Shown in pieces: positions 44,601 through 56,220 of a stretch of 64,000 bases of DNA. Origin of the DNA: Aporrectodea caliginosa. Its lineage: Eukaryota > Annelida > Clitellata > Crassiclitellata > Lumbricidae. Position 1 is the stretch's first letter, and each line of letters opens with the position of its first letter. The stretch covers positions 504,001 through 568,000 of the forward strand of contig JACEVL010000130.1 of assembly GCA_020284085.1 (NCBI GenBank), given 5' to 3'. Made by a program: the position numbers and the translations under genes. Below the pieces are notes generated by a model. It had not been told where the DNA came from. It made no database searches and was given only the letters and a program-made list of their open reading frames with translations.

Positions 44601-45696
44601 TGTATGCATGTATGTATATAGGCATGTATGCACATAACTATGCTGTTAATGAAATCGATAATTAATAGACGTCGCAGCTGGCATTATTTTTAACTATTGA
44701 TATATAATTACTGGCTGTTGTTGGAACAGGTTTATTCAAGTATTTCAATATGTTTCTCCTAAATATTTTATTTGCTCTTGAATGGTCCTGACAGATTGTG
44801 TTTTATGTGTATATCACGACACTTAATACATCGCATTTTCAAGTATCTCACACAAGCGCTTTCTCTGCGCTATCCAAATGATGTCAAATGTCATTTACAA
44901 CTAGACTATAATTGCATCAGGTAGCAAAACAATGCAGAGTAAACTAGAAAGAGTCACCAATGGCGGCCCAGGCACACACGTGTGGAATCAACCAATGGAT
45001 TTTCGTCAACAGTTGACAGATGGCAGGGATGTTTCTGGACCAAGTTGCATCAACAGTGTGGGGAGACAACAGGTGACAGCGTTCGCAGCACACAATGACG
45101 CAACCGTCAAACAGACCCTCGATGGTATACAGAAGATGATGCAAGTCCAGAAAATAATTCGTCTATAGGTGCCAGGTGTAGTTACAATAGGCATTCGTCG
45201 CGTGTCGGTCGGTAGATTGAAGCGCCGTCAGTGACTAACGGTAGAGGTCGCTCCAATGACCCGTGACGATCGTCTTCCGCCCAGACGAAAACGCCCGGCT
45301 AAAGGCGGGAGTTTTTATTACCAAAGCTATGTTTCTATGTTTTTTCCCATAAAAGTATGTTTGTTAGTAGCCTATGCATGTATCCGCCTGAATATTTATT
45401 ATGGCGTTCTCTTGAAGAGATTCCTTGTTAGCTTAAGTGAAGTGAAAGTTAACAACTAGTCCATCTGATATTAATATACATGTACTATTGCATTTGACAC
45501 AGCAAATGCTTTCAAAATGCATTAGGCTATAATGCAATTGATTAGGTCTTCACACATACGTGCATACATACGTAAATACATATAGGCCTACATACATACA
45601 TACATGTATACATACGTACATAAATACACACATACATAAATACATACACTCACATGGACTTCCATTCAGCCATTCCCCCACCCATCCATCATATGC

Positions 45697-45766
<70 letters not shown>

Positions 45767-46806
45767 TATACGTCACTAAACGTGTAGATTAACCTGTATT
45801 CATCGGAAGAACTTTCTCGTATCCGAAGAGTCGTGTTATGAACTCCTCATACTGTCCGAGAATCGTGCTGTAGAAGGCCCTGGACGTTAGCGCCAGCGTT
45901 CCCGCCTGTTCCTGCAGAGCGCGGACGATGCGCGGGTGACAGTGACCCTGGTTGACGGCGCTATAGGCGCTCAGGAAATCGTAGTAACGGTTTCCATCAA
46001 CATCCCACACGAAAACACCTAAACACAACAGACAACGTTGCTTCAATTTTAATTAATCTCCTATTGAAATAGCTCTTGGAATGTGATTTTAAGTAGGCCT
46101 AACTACTTACGTGGAATAAGTTAATTGATAATAAATTTTACGTATTTTTTTAAATTAAATATTTACTAGTGTTAACTTTTTAATCTGTTATTGAATAGGC
46201 CTAAGCTTTTAACATTTGTAAGGCTAATTAAATACTTTCATAGAATGAAGTTAATTGATAAGAAATTTAACATATTTCTTTAATTAATTAATTACTAGTG
46301 TTAACTTATTAATCTATTGTTGAACAAATTTTCAAGGTTTGTTAGTTTAATTAATTATTTCCATCATTTGTGGTGCCATGTGCTTGACTTTCAAGTGACG
46401 CTTTAGAAGTTTGGAGCTTACGATAACAATTACGATGTCCAAATTCACCTCTGAAGCGTTTTCTCGAACAGACGCTAGGCTATATAAATGTACACTTACA
46501 ATTACGAAACAATTACGAATCAAGTCTGATGAGTTATGCGCTATATAAATTTCGCAATTACGACAAAGTTATGTCGCCATCCAGATCCGGGGTCTCAGAG
46601 AGCGATGTACCTTGTGCTTTGCAGAGGGCAACAGGGAGCGGGTGGTAGTTGTGGGCGCCGTATTTATCCTCTCGGGCGAAGACGGCCTCTGCTTCTCTGC
46701 TCTCTCGACCAACAGTGGCGGCTGCGGTCACGTGACGGGGGACCGTTGATCCGGAACAATAGCGGGCACCTGCCACGAGGGTTCCTCTTGCGAAACGAGA
46801 CAACAT
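39283..46806 (-). CDS. OAT: Ornithine aminotransferase, mitochondrial (eight coding exons)
   Basis: Exons in order: 46611-46806, 45794-46018, 43650-43873, 42707-42879, 42060-42138, 41061-41174, 40296-40434, 39283-39443. All junctions are GT-AG and in frame, giving 436 residues (human 439). It converts ornithine and 2-oxoglutarate to glutamate semialdehyde and glutamate, with pyridoxal phosphate, in the mitochondrial matrix. The start [19 protein letters not shown] is basic and lacks acidic residues, as in a matrix-targeting signal. Key blocks: [59 protein letters not shown] (Asp about 262) and [11 protein letters not shown] with the Schiff-base lysine at about 291. The C terminus has [15 protein letters not shown]. 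One oddity is Arg where the human enzyme has Trp in RTGRW, at the exon 4/5 junction. Introns contain arrays and transposon pieces listed separately. Orthology is essentially certain. Confidence 0.97.
39545..40060. repeat. Purine-rich dispersed repeat in OAT intron 7
   Basis: The AG-rich block includes ggaactggtcagaggaaaga and gaggcagttggttgagggtc. It is similar in style to 9840-10070. The minus-strand frames through it have no recognisable protein motif. Probably retroelement-derived, not assigned. Confidence 0.4.
40490..40690 (+). mobile_element. LINE C-terminal fragment in OAT intron 6
   Basis: The frame reads [20 protein letters not shown] then [16 protein letters not shown], the LHWLPV...K block found near the end of CR1/L2-type LINE proteins. 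It lies antisense to OAT, with no tail recognised. Confidence 0.7.
41511..41955. repeat. 31 bp minisatellite in OAT intron 5
   Basis: About 13 full units of a 31 bp repeat (CCACAGTAAGGTACTAAGAT plus an 11-base end) and one degraded unit. There are two end types: TAGCTACCAAG and TAGTTAATAAG, interleaved. Some units differ at one base (gtgctaag, gtaaactaag). Confidence 0.92.
42400..42545 (+). mobile_element. SINE-like tRNA-headed repeat in OAT intron 4
   Basis: It contains TGGGTTTGTAATTCAACAAT and TGTGGGTTTGAGTTAGC, which suggest a decayed tRNA head with a B-box-like word, followed by body words that resemble the SINE at 38240. Weak evidence. Confidence 0.4.
43998..44635. repeat. Large ATGT array with periodic AAAT interruptions
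   Basis: Long runs of ATGT are interrupted by AAATATGT or AATGTATGT units at irregular spacing, with less regular units before 44250. It gives six long open frames on both strands that are pure repeat artefacts. Located in OAT intron 2, about 130 bp beyond exon 3. Confidence 0.97.
44897..45305 (+). repeat. Coding-like repeat family, copy 1 (decayed)
   Basis: It shares CGCAACCGTCAAACAGA, ATGGTATACAGAAGATGATG and TTGAAGCGCC with the split copy at 57722-57883 plus 60439-60610. Its frame reads [20 protein letters not shown], but then stops early because of an insertion (aaaat) and later stop codons. The other copy keeps an open frame. It is in OAT intron 2. Confidence 0.7.
45559..45763. repeat. 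CATA then TA microsatellites in OAT intron 2
   Basis: CATA units at 45559-45650 are followed by an uninterrupted TA run of about 34 dinucleotides (45696-45763), which ends about 30 bp before the OAT exon 2 donor. Confidence 0.9.
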
Positions 46807-46869
46807 CTTTGGTAGCTACTGTGGATGATATTATATCGACAACACCTACAGCACAAAACAGAATATATT

Positions 46870-47117
46870 AAGGTACGTTGGCAAAGTCTACAGCACGAGA
46901 GGGAAAAGAAAATTAAGGTAGGCTTCATCTACTAAGAAAACAAAAAGGTAAAGTAGTTAAGGCAGGTTACTAAGATAGCAAAAGGTAAGAAAGATAATTA
47001 GGGTCATACCAAGATAGTAAAAGTCAGGTAAGTATAAGGTAATCTACTAAGGCAGCCAGATGTAAGGAAGGTAATCTATCAACACAGAAAAAGTAATGTA
47101 ATAAACCTGATTAAGGG

Positions 47118-47167
<50 letters not shown>
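46870..47167. repeat. Degenerate GGTAA-type tandem repeat and TA array
   Basis: 46870-47110 has diverged units built on aaggtaatctactaaggcag and similar words, and 47118-47167 is a TA microsatellite. They lie just upstream of the OAT ATG, where 5' untranslated exons or the promoter may be, but none can be assigned. Confidence 0.5.
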
Positions 47168-47169
<2 letters not shown>

Positions 47170-48000
47170 TTTAAACAGTAGTGTCTGGAACAGCAGACAC
47201 CAATGGTATCCAGAATACCATTAGAAATCATCTGTCTAATAAAACACACTGTCTTAGAAGCGATGCATTACCATGGCTGTATTTGAAGTAGGCCCTATTT
47301 ACGAAAACCTTTCCTCCGAGAGCTGACATTTAATATTTAACACCAGACAGTTAATACCCGCAAACGCTCCCGCCACACTATATACATGTATATCTGCTCT
47401 AATCAGACACCTATCTGCATGATAATAGCATAATAAGTGGTCCGGCTGTATGTATAAAATTATGATGACGAACGTTGGCACTAACTGGCGAACAATATGA
47501 AAACAAAAACGTTTAGAACTGGCGGTAGCCTATAACCGAGGAAAGTTTCCGTCAGTTCCCTTTTCTGCCCGTATTTAATTTGAACTTTGGGGATTTCCAC
47601 AAATGGGACCTTTGCTGAAGTAGCGCGCATGAGCCTTGCGTGGCATAACTATCAATAACAGCGTATCAAGGAGTATAAACAAGACTTAGTGTTTCCTTTA
47701 CGTCTTTAAAGTTTCCGCTCACAGTAGGCCACAGTAGTGTGTCTGGAATACCAGTAGGTCACAGATCGCAGACACTCTCGGGGTCATAACCTCTTCAAAC
47801 TTTCCGTTCCGTGTTTGCCACAGATCGTCGAAGGTTTCTGGACCAATTAACTCTTATGCATCACTTCCCAGGCCAGCGTATAATTTCCACTATTATGGTT
47901 AGGGCCTATGCATGTAGGTCTAAGAAGCAGTTCAGTGGGTCCACATAAAACAGAAAACACCGGCTTAGCTTAAGGGGTTTGAACGCGATTTAATACAGGG

Positions 48001-48135
48001 GAGATGGTTGAATGTTAACACGCTGGCACGAAGATCAGAAGGACGCGGGTTCGATACCCATGAGGTTGACTCAGCCTTCCACTCCCTAGGGGCCACAGTA
48101 AAATAAGCAGTAGGACAGATTGACGCTTTTCAGGC
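48001..48135 (+). mobile_element. tRNA-derived SINE head
   Basis: A GGTTGAATGTTAACACGCTG A-box-like region and the B box GGGTTCGATACCC lie at tRNA spacing. The body (ggggccacagtaaaataagc) follows. No tail was assigned. Confidence 0.6.
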
Positions 48136-48245
48136 TGCCATATTGTTAAATTTGACTCGTATTTAAACTTGCTAGCATCTGTTAGGCCTGCTACTATATC
48201 ATGTAATCTGACTGCAAACTTGTCAGTTTGAATTAATAAACGATC

Positions 48246-48310
48246 ATTTCTATTATTATTATTATTGTTGTTGTTGTTGTTGTTGTTGTTGATGCTGCTG
48301 CTGTTATTAT
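48246..48310. repeat. TTA then TTG microsatellite
   Basis: ATTATTATTATTATTGTTGT with more TTG units, then TGCTGCTGTTATTATTA. Simple sequence. Confidence 0.8.
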
Positions 48311-48539
48311 TAGGCCTATTATTAATCTATTACTCTAACTAATTACACTTACAATCAATCAATCAATCAACAATATTCGTTTAATCAATCAATCTATTCG
48401 CGAAATAAGGTTGACACAGGAGCAACTCTTTACAATTGACTAACTAATTACACAATTAGCAGTATAGTACTTACGTCTAATCAGGGTACAAAGACGAAAG
48501 ACATAAACGTGGAATGTACCGTACGCTAAATCTATCGAG

Positions 48540-48705
48540 CAAAATAATCTCTACATGAGATTGGCTTTAATGAATATGCGCAATCCTCGAAGTCGTGCGA
48601 CTTACTTAAGAGTCTAACAGAAATCCAGCCTGCATGAGAAAGGCTCTACATGAAAATGCGCGATCCTCAAAGTCCTGCGACTTACGTAAGAGTCTCGCAG
48701 AAAAA
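48540..48705. repeat. Tandem duplication of about 70 bp
   Basis: TCTACATGAGATTGG...GCGACTTACTTAAGAGTCT at 48550-48615 recurs as TCTACATGAAAATGC...GCGACTTACGTAAGAGTCT at about 48645-48695. The core GACTTACGTAAGAGTC is self-complementary. Confidence 0.7.
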
Positions 48706-49375
48706 TCAATATTGTTTCCCAGTATTTTTCCACGACTGCTGCGCCGTCTCCCGCTATAGGCATATTGCACAGCGCGGCTGTTTACAAGGGACGCCTATTA
48801 TAAGCGATGCATTGCATACACTCGCAATTCACAATACGCTGCTGAAGTCATATAATTATAGGCCTATCCGTCTGTATTAATTATAGAATGACTCGTCGAA
48901 TTCACACAGTTATATTAGGCCTATATCAATTATTTCGCTCTATAGCCTACGTATGAAGTATCCTCTATAGACGTTGGAACGAGAAACGGCAATTCTCAGT
49001 TTTCTGCTTTCAGTAGTCTACACTGCTTTGAGAGATTCTCTAACGGTATGGGACTTAGGGTCAGTAGTATTCCCCCCGACAGCAAGGGGACTAGATTAAA
49101 CACTGGATTATGCCATTGCAACAAAACAACGTTTGGTGCAATGCACTCAGCCGAAAACAGACGTAGGCTACGTCATGGCCTGTCTGCGTGTATAAATACG
49201 TTGGCTGTATCGAGTAAATTTTAAGAAGCGAAAAATCATTAATATAATTATTGTGTAGCCCTAAATCCTAAATCTATTTAATTCTAACTATATTTGTGTG
49301 CGTGTGCGCTAATGCCTTTTATATACTTCGGTCCTAAGGTAGCGCAAGACTGCTCTTGTAGTCCTGGACACAATG

Positions 49376-49521
49376 TGTAGTGGCGTAAATCATGGGTGGG
49401 GGGGCAGAGGGGACTGTCCCCAAGTTTTGACTGGGGCCTGTCTGTCCCCTCCAAAACAATGCAAACATCCAGCCCCGAAATAATCTGCCCCTCCCCAAAG
49501 TTATGTACAGATTGTCGCCTC
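49376..49521. mobile_element. MITE with GTGGCGTAAATC end, copy 1
   Basis: It starts AGTGGCGTAAATCATGGG and ends ATTGTCGCCTCTG. It shares most words (tgtccccaagttttgactg, aatgcaaacatccagccc) with 53711-53842. No clean 8 bp duplication. Confidence 0.65.
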
Positions 49522-49974
49522 TGAATATGCATTAATATTTAAAGAAATCAGAGACACTTTCGCATGGCAATTTGTAGTTTACCGTTTAAAGCCCAAAACA
49601 TGTCTGTAAACTTGTAAAGTAATCGTTCCTATTTCACTCCCGGTGGATCCACAGAGCATATGCGAGTAGCGCCGTATCCCAGAGGTTAAACTGTCTTTCG
49701 ACTGAGGCGCAAGTAGGCCTACGACAGGACTCCCAACAGTCGGACAACTAAGTCATCCTGATGGGGCATATGACTCGACATCAATCACATGACGACGACC
49801 AAGAAAGGCAAACATAACTAATCGTAGCTAATGCACGATTAAGTAAGATTAGATAAGTAATGCCTATGGCGCAGGCAAAATGCAACCGTGTTTAAACAGG
49901 CCAATATCCAAAAGAATAGTCCGCTAAGACTACGGCTCGACATCAATCGAGCAGCTCAATCGGCAGCTCATTGT

Positions 49975-50860
49975 AGATAAGAAATTTGAAAAAGGTGAGC
50001 AGCAATTTGAAAGAGGCAAGTAGCAATTTGAAAAAAGTAGCAATTTGAAAAGGTAAGTAGCAATCTGAAAAATATAAATAGCGATTTGAAAAAGGTAAAA
50101 TAGCAATTTGAAATAGGTAAGTCGAAATTCAGAAGAATAAATCCGCTAATTTAGAGAGGTATGTAGCAAATTGAAAAGGTAAGTAGCAATTTGAAAAGTT
50201 GTAAGCATTTGAAAGAGGTAATTTGAAGTAGCAAGAAAAGGTAAGTCAATTCGAAAAGATAAGTAGCAATTTGAAAAGGTAAGTAGAAATTCTGAAAAAT
50301 ATAAATAGCGATTTTAAATAGGTAAAGTATAGCAATTGGAAAGAGGTAAGTAGCAATTTGAAAAGGTAAGTAGCAATTTGAAAAGATAAGTAGCAATTTG
50401 AAAAAGGTAAGTCGAAATTCGAAAGAGGTAAGTAGCAATTTGAAAAGGTAAGTAGCGATTTGAAAAGGTAAGTCGAATTTGAAAATTAAGTAGCGATTTG
50501 AAAGAGCTAAGTCGAAATTCGAAAACTTAAGTTGCGATTTGAAAAGCTAAGTCGAAATTCGAAAACTTAAGTTAGCGATTTGAAAAGCTAAGTCGAAATT
50601 TGAAAACTTAAGTTGCGATTTGAAAGAGGTAAGTCGAAATTCGAAAACTTAAGTTGCGATTTGAAAAAGGTAAGTCGAAATTCGAAAACTTAAGTTGCGA
50701 TTTGAAAGAGGTAAGTCAAAATTCGAAAAGTCGAAATTCGAAAACTTAAGTTGCGATTTGAAAGAGGTAGGAGGTAAGTCGAAATTCGAAAGATAAGTAG
50801 CCATTTGAAAAAGGTATGTCGAAATTCTAAAAGATAGGCCTAAGTAGCGATTTAAAAGGG
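49975..50860. repeat. GTAAGT-rich minisatellite
   Basis: About 880 bp of related units: AAGTAGCAATTTGAAAAGGT (about 20 to 23 bp) at the left, then a longer alternating unit with AAGTCGAAATTCGAAAACTT and AAGTTGCGATTTGAAAGAGG from about 50460 on. Many unit joins create GGTAAGT. Frames on the minus strand are artefacts. Confidence 0.9.
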
Positions 50861-51577
50861 CAAGTAGGCCCAATGCAAATTCAACAGACCAAAACGTATA
50901 GGTCCATATTAATACAGACCAACTAACTAACTTACCGACCAAGTGCAGAACGACTGAAAGAGATCTGGTGTACTTTTCGTCCCTGACTTCACGATATCTA
51001 TGCGCACAATCTCCGCTTGACCAGCAATAATAAACACCTCTCCGGTGTCCTTTATAGGCCTAGACAGGTACGTACACCCCCAAGATGTCTGTTCATCCGA
51101 CCATATACGTATCACCTTTGACTAAAGCAAACATCAAGGTATCTTCGTAGACGACTGTAAACATTGATTTCCTCTCTCACGCTGTTTGTTTTAAACGATC
51201 TCTGTAAACTGTTCGATGGTCCACCAAGATAGGGATAAAGTAATCCATCATGCGACATGCAGTCTGGGGATACTCACTGGGTAGTACGGGTACACATGCT
51301 CAAGCAAGTGGGAGCGATCGGGTTCTTAATAGAGGACAAAACAACTTGAGGAAGACCAACGTATATGGCCTACTTCCCCGGCAGAAACTACGCTAATGGT
51401 AATTGTTATTGTAACCGAACATTTATATAGCGCCGCTCAGAAATCAGCAGCGCAATGGATTGTATAGTGTAAAATGAAAAATACCGGTACGCATAATATG
51501 CGTATGAAGCCTATTGTATCATAGCCTATCATAGGCGCTATGATACAATAGGTATGCTTCATTAGAGGTTCAGAGAT
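50861..51577. other. Gene-free stretch
   Basis: No gene recognised. A tail-like word atttatatagcgccgctcag is at 51420, and an imperfect inverted repeat (atgcgtatgaagcctattgt versus acaataggtatgcttcat) is at 51497-51562. Confidence 0.4.
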
Positions 51578-51748
51578 CATGGGCGTAGCCAGGACAAAAT
51601 TTCGGAGGGGTTTAAGATTGGGGGGGGATTCCATTGGAGATGGTCGCAAAAGTTAAGTATTTTGTGTTTCGCATGTAAAAGCATAAAAAAATTTTGAAAC
51701 TTATTTGGGGGTTTGAACCCGTAAAACTCCCCCATAAATACGCCCATG
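51578..51748. mobile_element. 171 bp MITE with CATGGGCGTA ends
   Basis: The inverted ends CATGGGCGTA and TACGCCCATG are flanked by TCAGAGAT and TCAGAGAC, an 8 bp duplication with one mismatch (51570-51577, 51749-51756). The interior is G-rich then T-rich. Confidence 0.78.
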
Positions 51749-51756
51749 TCAGAGAC

Positions 51757-52865
51757 ATTTATATCGACCCCTTCCAAATTTCGAGGCACCTATCCATGTT
51801 CAATCGTGGCAATGAAACGAATGTTCAAACCACGTCATGACCTAACAGTAAAATAACCTGAAAAGCTGAGGGTCAGACCAATATCTCGAGCCCCATAAAG
51901 GCTAAGGTCAAGTCAAATGTAACCAAGTAAAGGTCCCTTGTCCAATAGAAAACAGGGGAGGTACTCTCCATTTCCTTTATGTAGTAGCCCTTGAGCGGGC
52001 AGTGGACAAATCCAAAGGTACTGGACACGGGGCCAGCGCACTACAGAACTTGTCGCTTACCGCCCTGTAGCTGGGACCGGTAGGCAATTACAGGTCAAGC
52101 TGTCTGTACATCCCACCATATCTTTGACTAAAGTAAACATGGAGATATCATATACCTACTGGCCCTACTAATTGGTGACAGAAAGACGCGTGTGCAAACA
52201 ACTGGCCAAAGGGTTGTTTAGAACTTTAGAATAACTTGTTATGAGGAGTCGAATTCTTTCCCCCGCATGATCACGTCTAGCCGATAAGCCACCGTGTTGT
52301 AGAAGTCAAATCACCCGCCGGACACTATTTGAATTGCCCGTCGACACCGTGATAGGCCCATTCATTTACACGTAGAATTTCTTTTGTTTCATATTCTTTA
52401 TTATGAATCACAGACAACTTAATTACCTGTAGGCAGTGCGGACGACTGTTCGTGCATTTTGCCCGTGTTTCGTGCATCTAACTGGAATTAGTCCCCGGAA
52501 CAGCCGCCATTCGCCGCCGCTAAGCTCTCAAGTCGAAACCAGTCGCTAAGCTGCCGACGCACGCCAATCATCGTCGATATGACGGCGTCGTTAAATAAAC
52601 GTATTTTAAGTAAGTAAGCTGCCGACTGCTATAACTATCGACTTCGTTCACTTAATACTTTGCCTATTGTTTTAATTGCGGTCTCCGAGTTTCGATTTTT
52701 GACTAAGGCCTCGGCATCAGGATAGGAGCATAACTTGCTTATAAGGTGCGAGTCACAGTGCAGTAGACTGGCAGTCTAACAGAAATCTGCCATGTGACTT
52801 AATGTGCGCACTAAATGCTCGGCACGGTAATAACTCTTGGTTTTTAACTGAAAAGAATCACGTCT
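51757..52865. other. Gene-free stretch
   Basis: No coding region or RNA gene recognised. A LINE-tail-like TTTTAAGTAAGTAAGC occurs at about 52604. Confidence 0.35.
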
Positions 52866-53135
52866 TGAAACTGATTGGGTTGGATTTGCTGAGATAGTTG
52901 GTTCGACCCCCATTAAGCGACGATGGAAGGCACAATGGCGTGAAGGCAACTCTGTCTAACGACTGATTCCGGGGACTACATGGAATACCCTCCAACAACA
53001 CTTGAAAACGGGTCTCTTTTGCCTAAGCTGGGCTTGAAGCGCCTCTGGGTATCCACCTCGAAGCGGCGATAGCCTATATAACAGCTCTAAATGAATGAAT
53101 GAATGAATGAATGAATAAATGAATGAATGAACGAG
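52866..53135 (+). mobile_element. tRNA-derived SINE with ATGA tail
   Basis: A head with GGTTCGACCCCCATTAAG (B-box-like) is followed by a body that ends AGCGCCTCTGGGTATCCACC and an ATGA repeat at 53091-53130. The 3' part matches the L2-type tails at 60.0 and 63.9 kb in order (GCGCCTC...TATA...AATGAATGA). Confidence 0.65.
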
Positions 53136-53710
53136 TCTGCGTTGGTTGTCGACAAGGCAGCGTATAGTTCGCCGCACTATTTTATGGGAATGTAGCCTAG
53201 GCTATAAATTTATTCCTTCCAATGCAAAAGAACATCTCGCGACCTTGGCTCGTGGACTTAAGAGTAAATCAGAAGGCGGTCTAAATCTGAGTCAAAGTCA
53301 TCAAAATGTCTACAGAGGGAATAAGAGCCGAGTACGATCATCATAAACAGACCGTAAAGGCATCATCCTGTTTACTCGACGACTCTAGGAAAACTCATAA
53401 ACTTGGTCATGCAGGGGTCGATGAATTTCTTTCGTCTGAATCAAGGCGCACGGCCAGAGAAATCCCACGGCCATCTTATAACTACACTGGTTGGAACGTA
53501 CGTCCCACGCGGCTCTGTACGTGCTGTCGGTTTGCATACCTATGTTGGCTTATTTCAGAGATCTCTGGCTATATACGGTCCGTATAGCCTACTGGACCGT
53601 ACACAGGAACCTTATGCATGGAGTGGCACCAAAGCAAACGAGTAGCGACTGTAGCGGTGCTGAAGGTTCTCACCCGATCAATGCATTAATAAATAATTAA
53701 GTTGGGTCCA
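53136..53710. other. Unassigned sequence
   Basis: Several overlapping frames of 60 to 95 codons exist, but none has a recognisable motif or splice context. Nothing supportable. Confidence 0.3.
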
Positions 53711-53842
53711 GAGGCGTAAATCACGGGAACAGATGCGGAACTGTCCCCCAAAGTTTTGACTGAGACCTATCCCCCCCGCCAATGCAAAAATCCAGCCCGA
53801 AAAATCTCTCCCAACAAAGTTAAGTACAGATTTTCGCCTCTG
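53711..53842. mobile_element. MITE with CAGAGGCG ends, copy 2
   Basis: It starts CAGAGGCGTAAATCACGGG and ends TTTTCGCCTCTG, so the ends are inverted repeats. It is related to 49376-49521 throughout. The flanks give no clear target duplication. Confidence 0.75.
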
Positions 53843-55449
53843 GTGCCTGGGTCGAGACCATAATTTTTATATTATATGGTCGCTAACTCGCTATAGAGAT
53901 AACATCTCTGTAGCGACCGTATGGTCTGGATTCTGGACCCAGCTAATATATATCTGATTTATTTACATATTATGTTTTATGTACATTTACAGTAACATAA
54001 TTAAAAATGTCCTCGTTAACATCCTAACTAGTGGTGCATTTACCATTCCAAAATTCATGGTCTGGGGTGGCACATTCCATAGGAAGGAAAAACCAAAAAT
54101 TACAAAATTAAAATTAAGCATTAAAGTTAACTTTAAAATGCGAGTGAAACGATGACAAATAAATACAATTGTAATGATACTAGTCACAGCTAAAACTTTG
54201 GAAAGTTTGGAACATAAATATATTGGGCGGCATATATAAACTTGACCTAGAATTAATTCGTAATCATAAACTCCAAACGTCTAAAACGCCACTCGAAAAC
54301 CAAGCGCAGGGCACCAGCTTATTCACGAGCGCATCGTCGAGTCAGAGGATAGCCAGAAGGAGGTCCGATTTCGGTTGCGAGAAGGTCAGAGGGGCAGAGT
54401 AAAAGTCGGGTTGTACGATATAGCTGTTAAGGCTTTGGTCCCAAATGGCCCTGGTGATCAATTTATTGCCCAATTAAGTATGAAGGGCTGAGCTGGCGTG
54501 GTATTCCACGAAAGTAATCCAACCAAGTATTGCTCCGGATAGAGTTGCCTTAACCCCATTGCGCGTATACCACGTCTCTTAATGGGGTCAACCGGTCAAA
54601 CCAACTCTCCCAAACCTCACCAAAAGTCCAATCCAATCAGCCTCAAGACATGATCATTTGGGGTTAAAACTAGGAGTTATTACCGTGCTGAACATTTATT
54701 ACGCACGCAAAGTCACACGGCAGAGTCCACAGTCGTAAATTTTGGAAAAAAACTTTTACGACTTTTCCATGGTGGAGCCGTAGTTGGTCGGCCCTTCTGC
54801 CTTTGAACTGCTCTGAGCAGACGCTTACATCAACATCACTTTCGAATGTTGACAAGCCGCACTAAACATCTGTGCGAAAAATTCTTTAATATAGCCTAAC
54901 CAGTATATCCCGGGCATAGCACCTGTTCGAAAAAATCTCCAGACTTCGGAATAATTATGTATCTCTTGGGAAAATCTCATGTTGCTTCTTATTATAAACT
55001 ATTCTTATTCTGTTATTCGCGAGATGGCGCCAGCCTTATATGACGCCTTCTCTAGATAGACCACGAACCATACGTCAAAGACTATAATTAAATAGATGAA
55101 GACGCGCTGCAAAGAGTCTGAAAGAGAAAGCATCGAATTGGCTACAAAGTTGATTGAAAATAGCATTAACTAAACGTTTCTCTTAAGCAGGAAAAAATGA
55201 CTAGTGGCCCGCACAGATAATGACGCAGTTCATGCAGTGTTCGGTGACGGCCTCAGACAATCCTTAAATGTTCAGGGTAAAATTCTACCAAATTGTCTGA
55301 TCTCTATCCCCCACACCACACTATATCTCAGGTCCTTAAATTGCTTCTAAATTAGCGCTAAACAATTAATTACTCCAAAAAGGAAGTACAGTGATCTCAG
55401 CACCCACGATTACGATTGCTCAAGGTATGTATAGGCTACACGTTGACCG
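53843..55449. other. Gene-free stretch
   Basis: No gene recognised. An imperfect inverted repeat (tatggtcgctaactcgctat versus atagcgagttagcgacc-like words) occurs near 53875-53925, and the rest is unique-looking AT-rich DNA. Confidence 0.35.
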
Positions 55450-55452
55450 TCT

Positions 55453-55535
55453 GAGTGGTGGTTTGAACCCGTAATCTCTGCGTTACAGGCTTAGCCCTCT
55501 ATCCACTCGGCTATCAAGCCTATCATGCCCTTTTT
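55453..55535 (-). mobile_element. tRNA-like SINE head or decayed tRNA
   Basis: On the minus strand it reads TAGCCGAGTGGATAGAGGGC (A box) and GGGTTCAAACCACC (B box) at tRNA spacing, with TAACGCAGAGATTAC between. The stems are imperfect, so a SINE head or tRNA pseudogene is more likely than a working tRNA. Confidence 0.55.
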
Positions 55536-55904
55536 TGTAATTCAGCTGATTTCACGAAGTCACCCAGATAGAAGTCAGAGATGCATGAACTCATTACTAA
55601 TCGGTCTGTCTAACTATATGTTTCTGCGATTTTGGTTTTGCTTATGAGCAGACGACATTGTGCAGACAGACTGCATGGCCCAGCATGGGGGCTTTTCAAG
55701 TTTAAAGGATTTGCCGACACACGAGGATCTAAGCAGCTGGGCCTAACAGGATGAGATAGGTAGGCCTACAGGATCTGATACATGATAATTATATTAGACT
55801 TACACCAATCATAAACTGACCTATAATAACATAGGCTATTAGGGTCCATAAACCAGTACATAGATCGGCATAAGCTTATGTAGCGCGTATATTTGTGTAT
55901 AATA

Positions 55905-56220
55905 CAGGGGCGTAGCCAGGAAAAAATTTATATATATATGCATACTATATATATGCATATTATATATATATATTGGCATATTATATATGCGTATACATAT
56001 ATATAGGTATATATATATATAAAGCCTACTGGGAAAGAGTTCCAAATTCTAGGTCAATGACCGAATAAGCTCGTTCACAAAGAACATAATCTGTCTGCAT
56101 ATAGACATATATACGCGCAGTATACAAACAAGCATATATATTTACATATACATGTATATAATACTGGTATATACATATATAATGGATCCATAAATAAACA
56201 CGGATATAATAAAACGTTTC
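55905..56220. repeat. AT-rich repeat region with a CAGGGGCGTAGCCAGG end
   Basis: CAGGGGCGTAGCCAGG at 55905 resembles a hAT MITE end. It is followed by TATA/GCATA-rich microsatellite sequence to about 56030 and further ATAT-rich DNA to 56220. The other MITE end was not found. Confidence 0.5.

Larger units (their letters stand above)
47168..49370. other. Gene-free stretch upstream of OAT
   Basis: No coding region is supported. It holds the SINE at 48001, TTA/TTG microsatellites (48246-48300) and a partial duplication (48540-48705). The OAT promoter presumably lies in 46.8-47.7 kb but no core element is clear. Confidence 0.4.

Noticed and set aside
44141..44637. Six overlapping long open frames on both strands (Tyr/Met/Cys/Val or His/Thr/Ile repeats)
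   Set aside because: They are translations of an ATGT microsatellite, which is open in all frames. No gene.
50151..50942. Phe/Leu/Thr-rich minus-strand frames resembling membrane proteins
   Set aside because: They are translations of the GTAAGT minisatellite.
53306..53587. 93-codon frame
   Set aside because: No family resemblance, no splice context, and several equally long overlapping frames in other phases.
55453..55535. A working tRNA gene
   Set aside because: A and B boxes are present, but the stems do not pair well and tRNA-headed SINEs are common here. Kept only as a SINE head or pseudogene.
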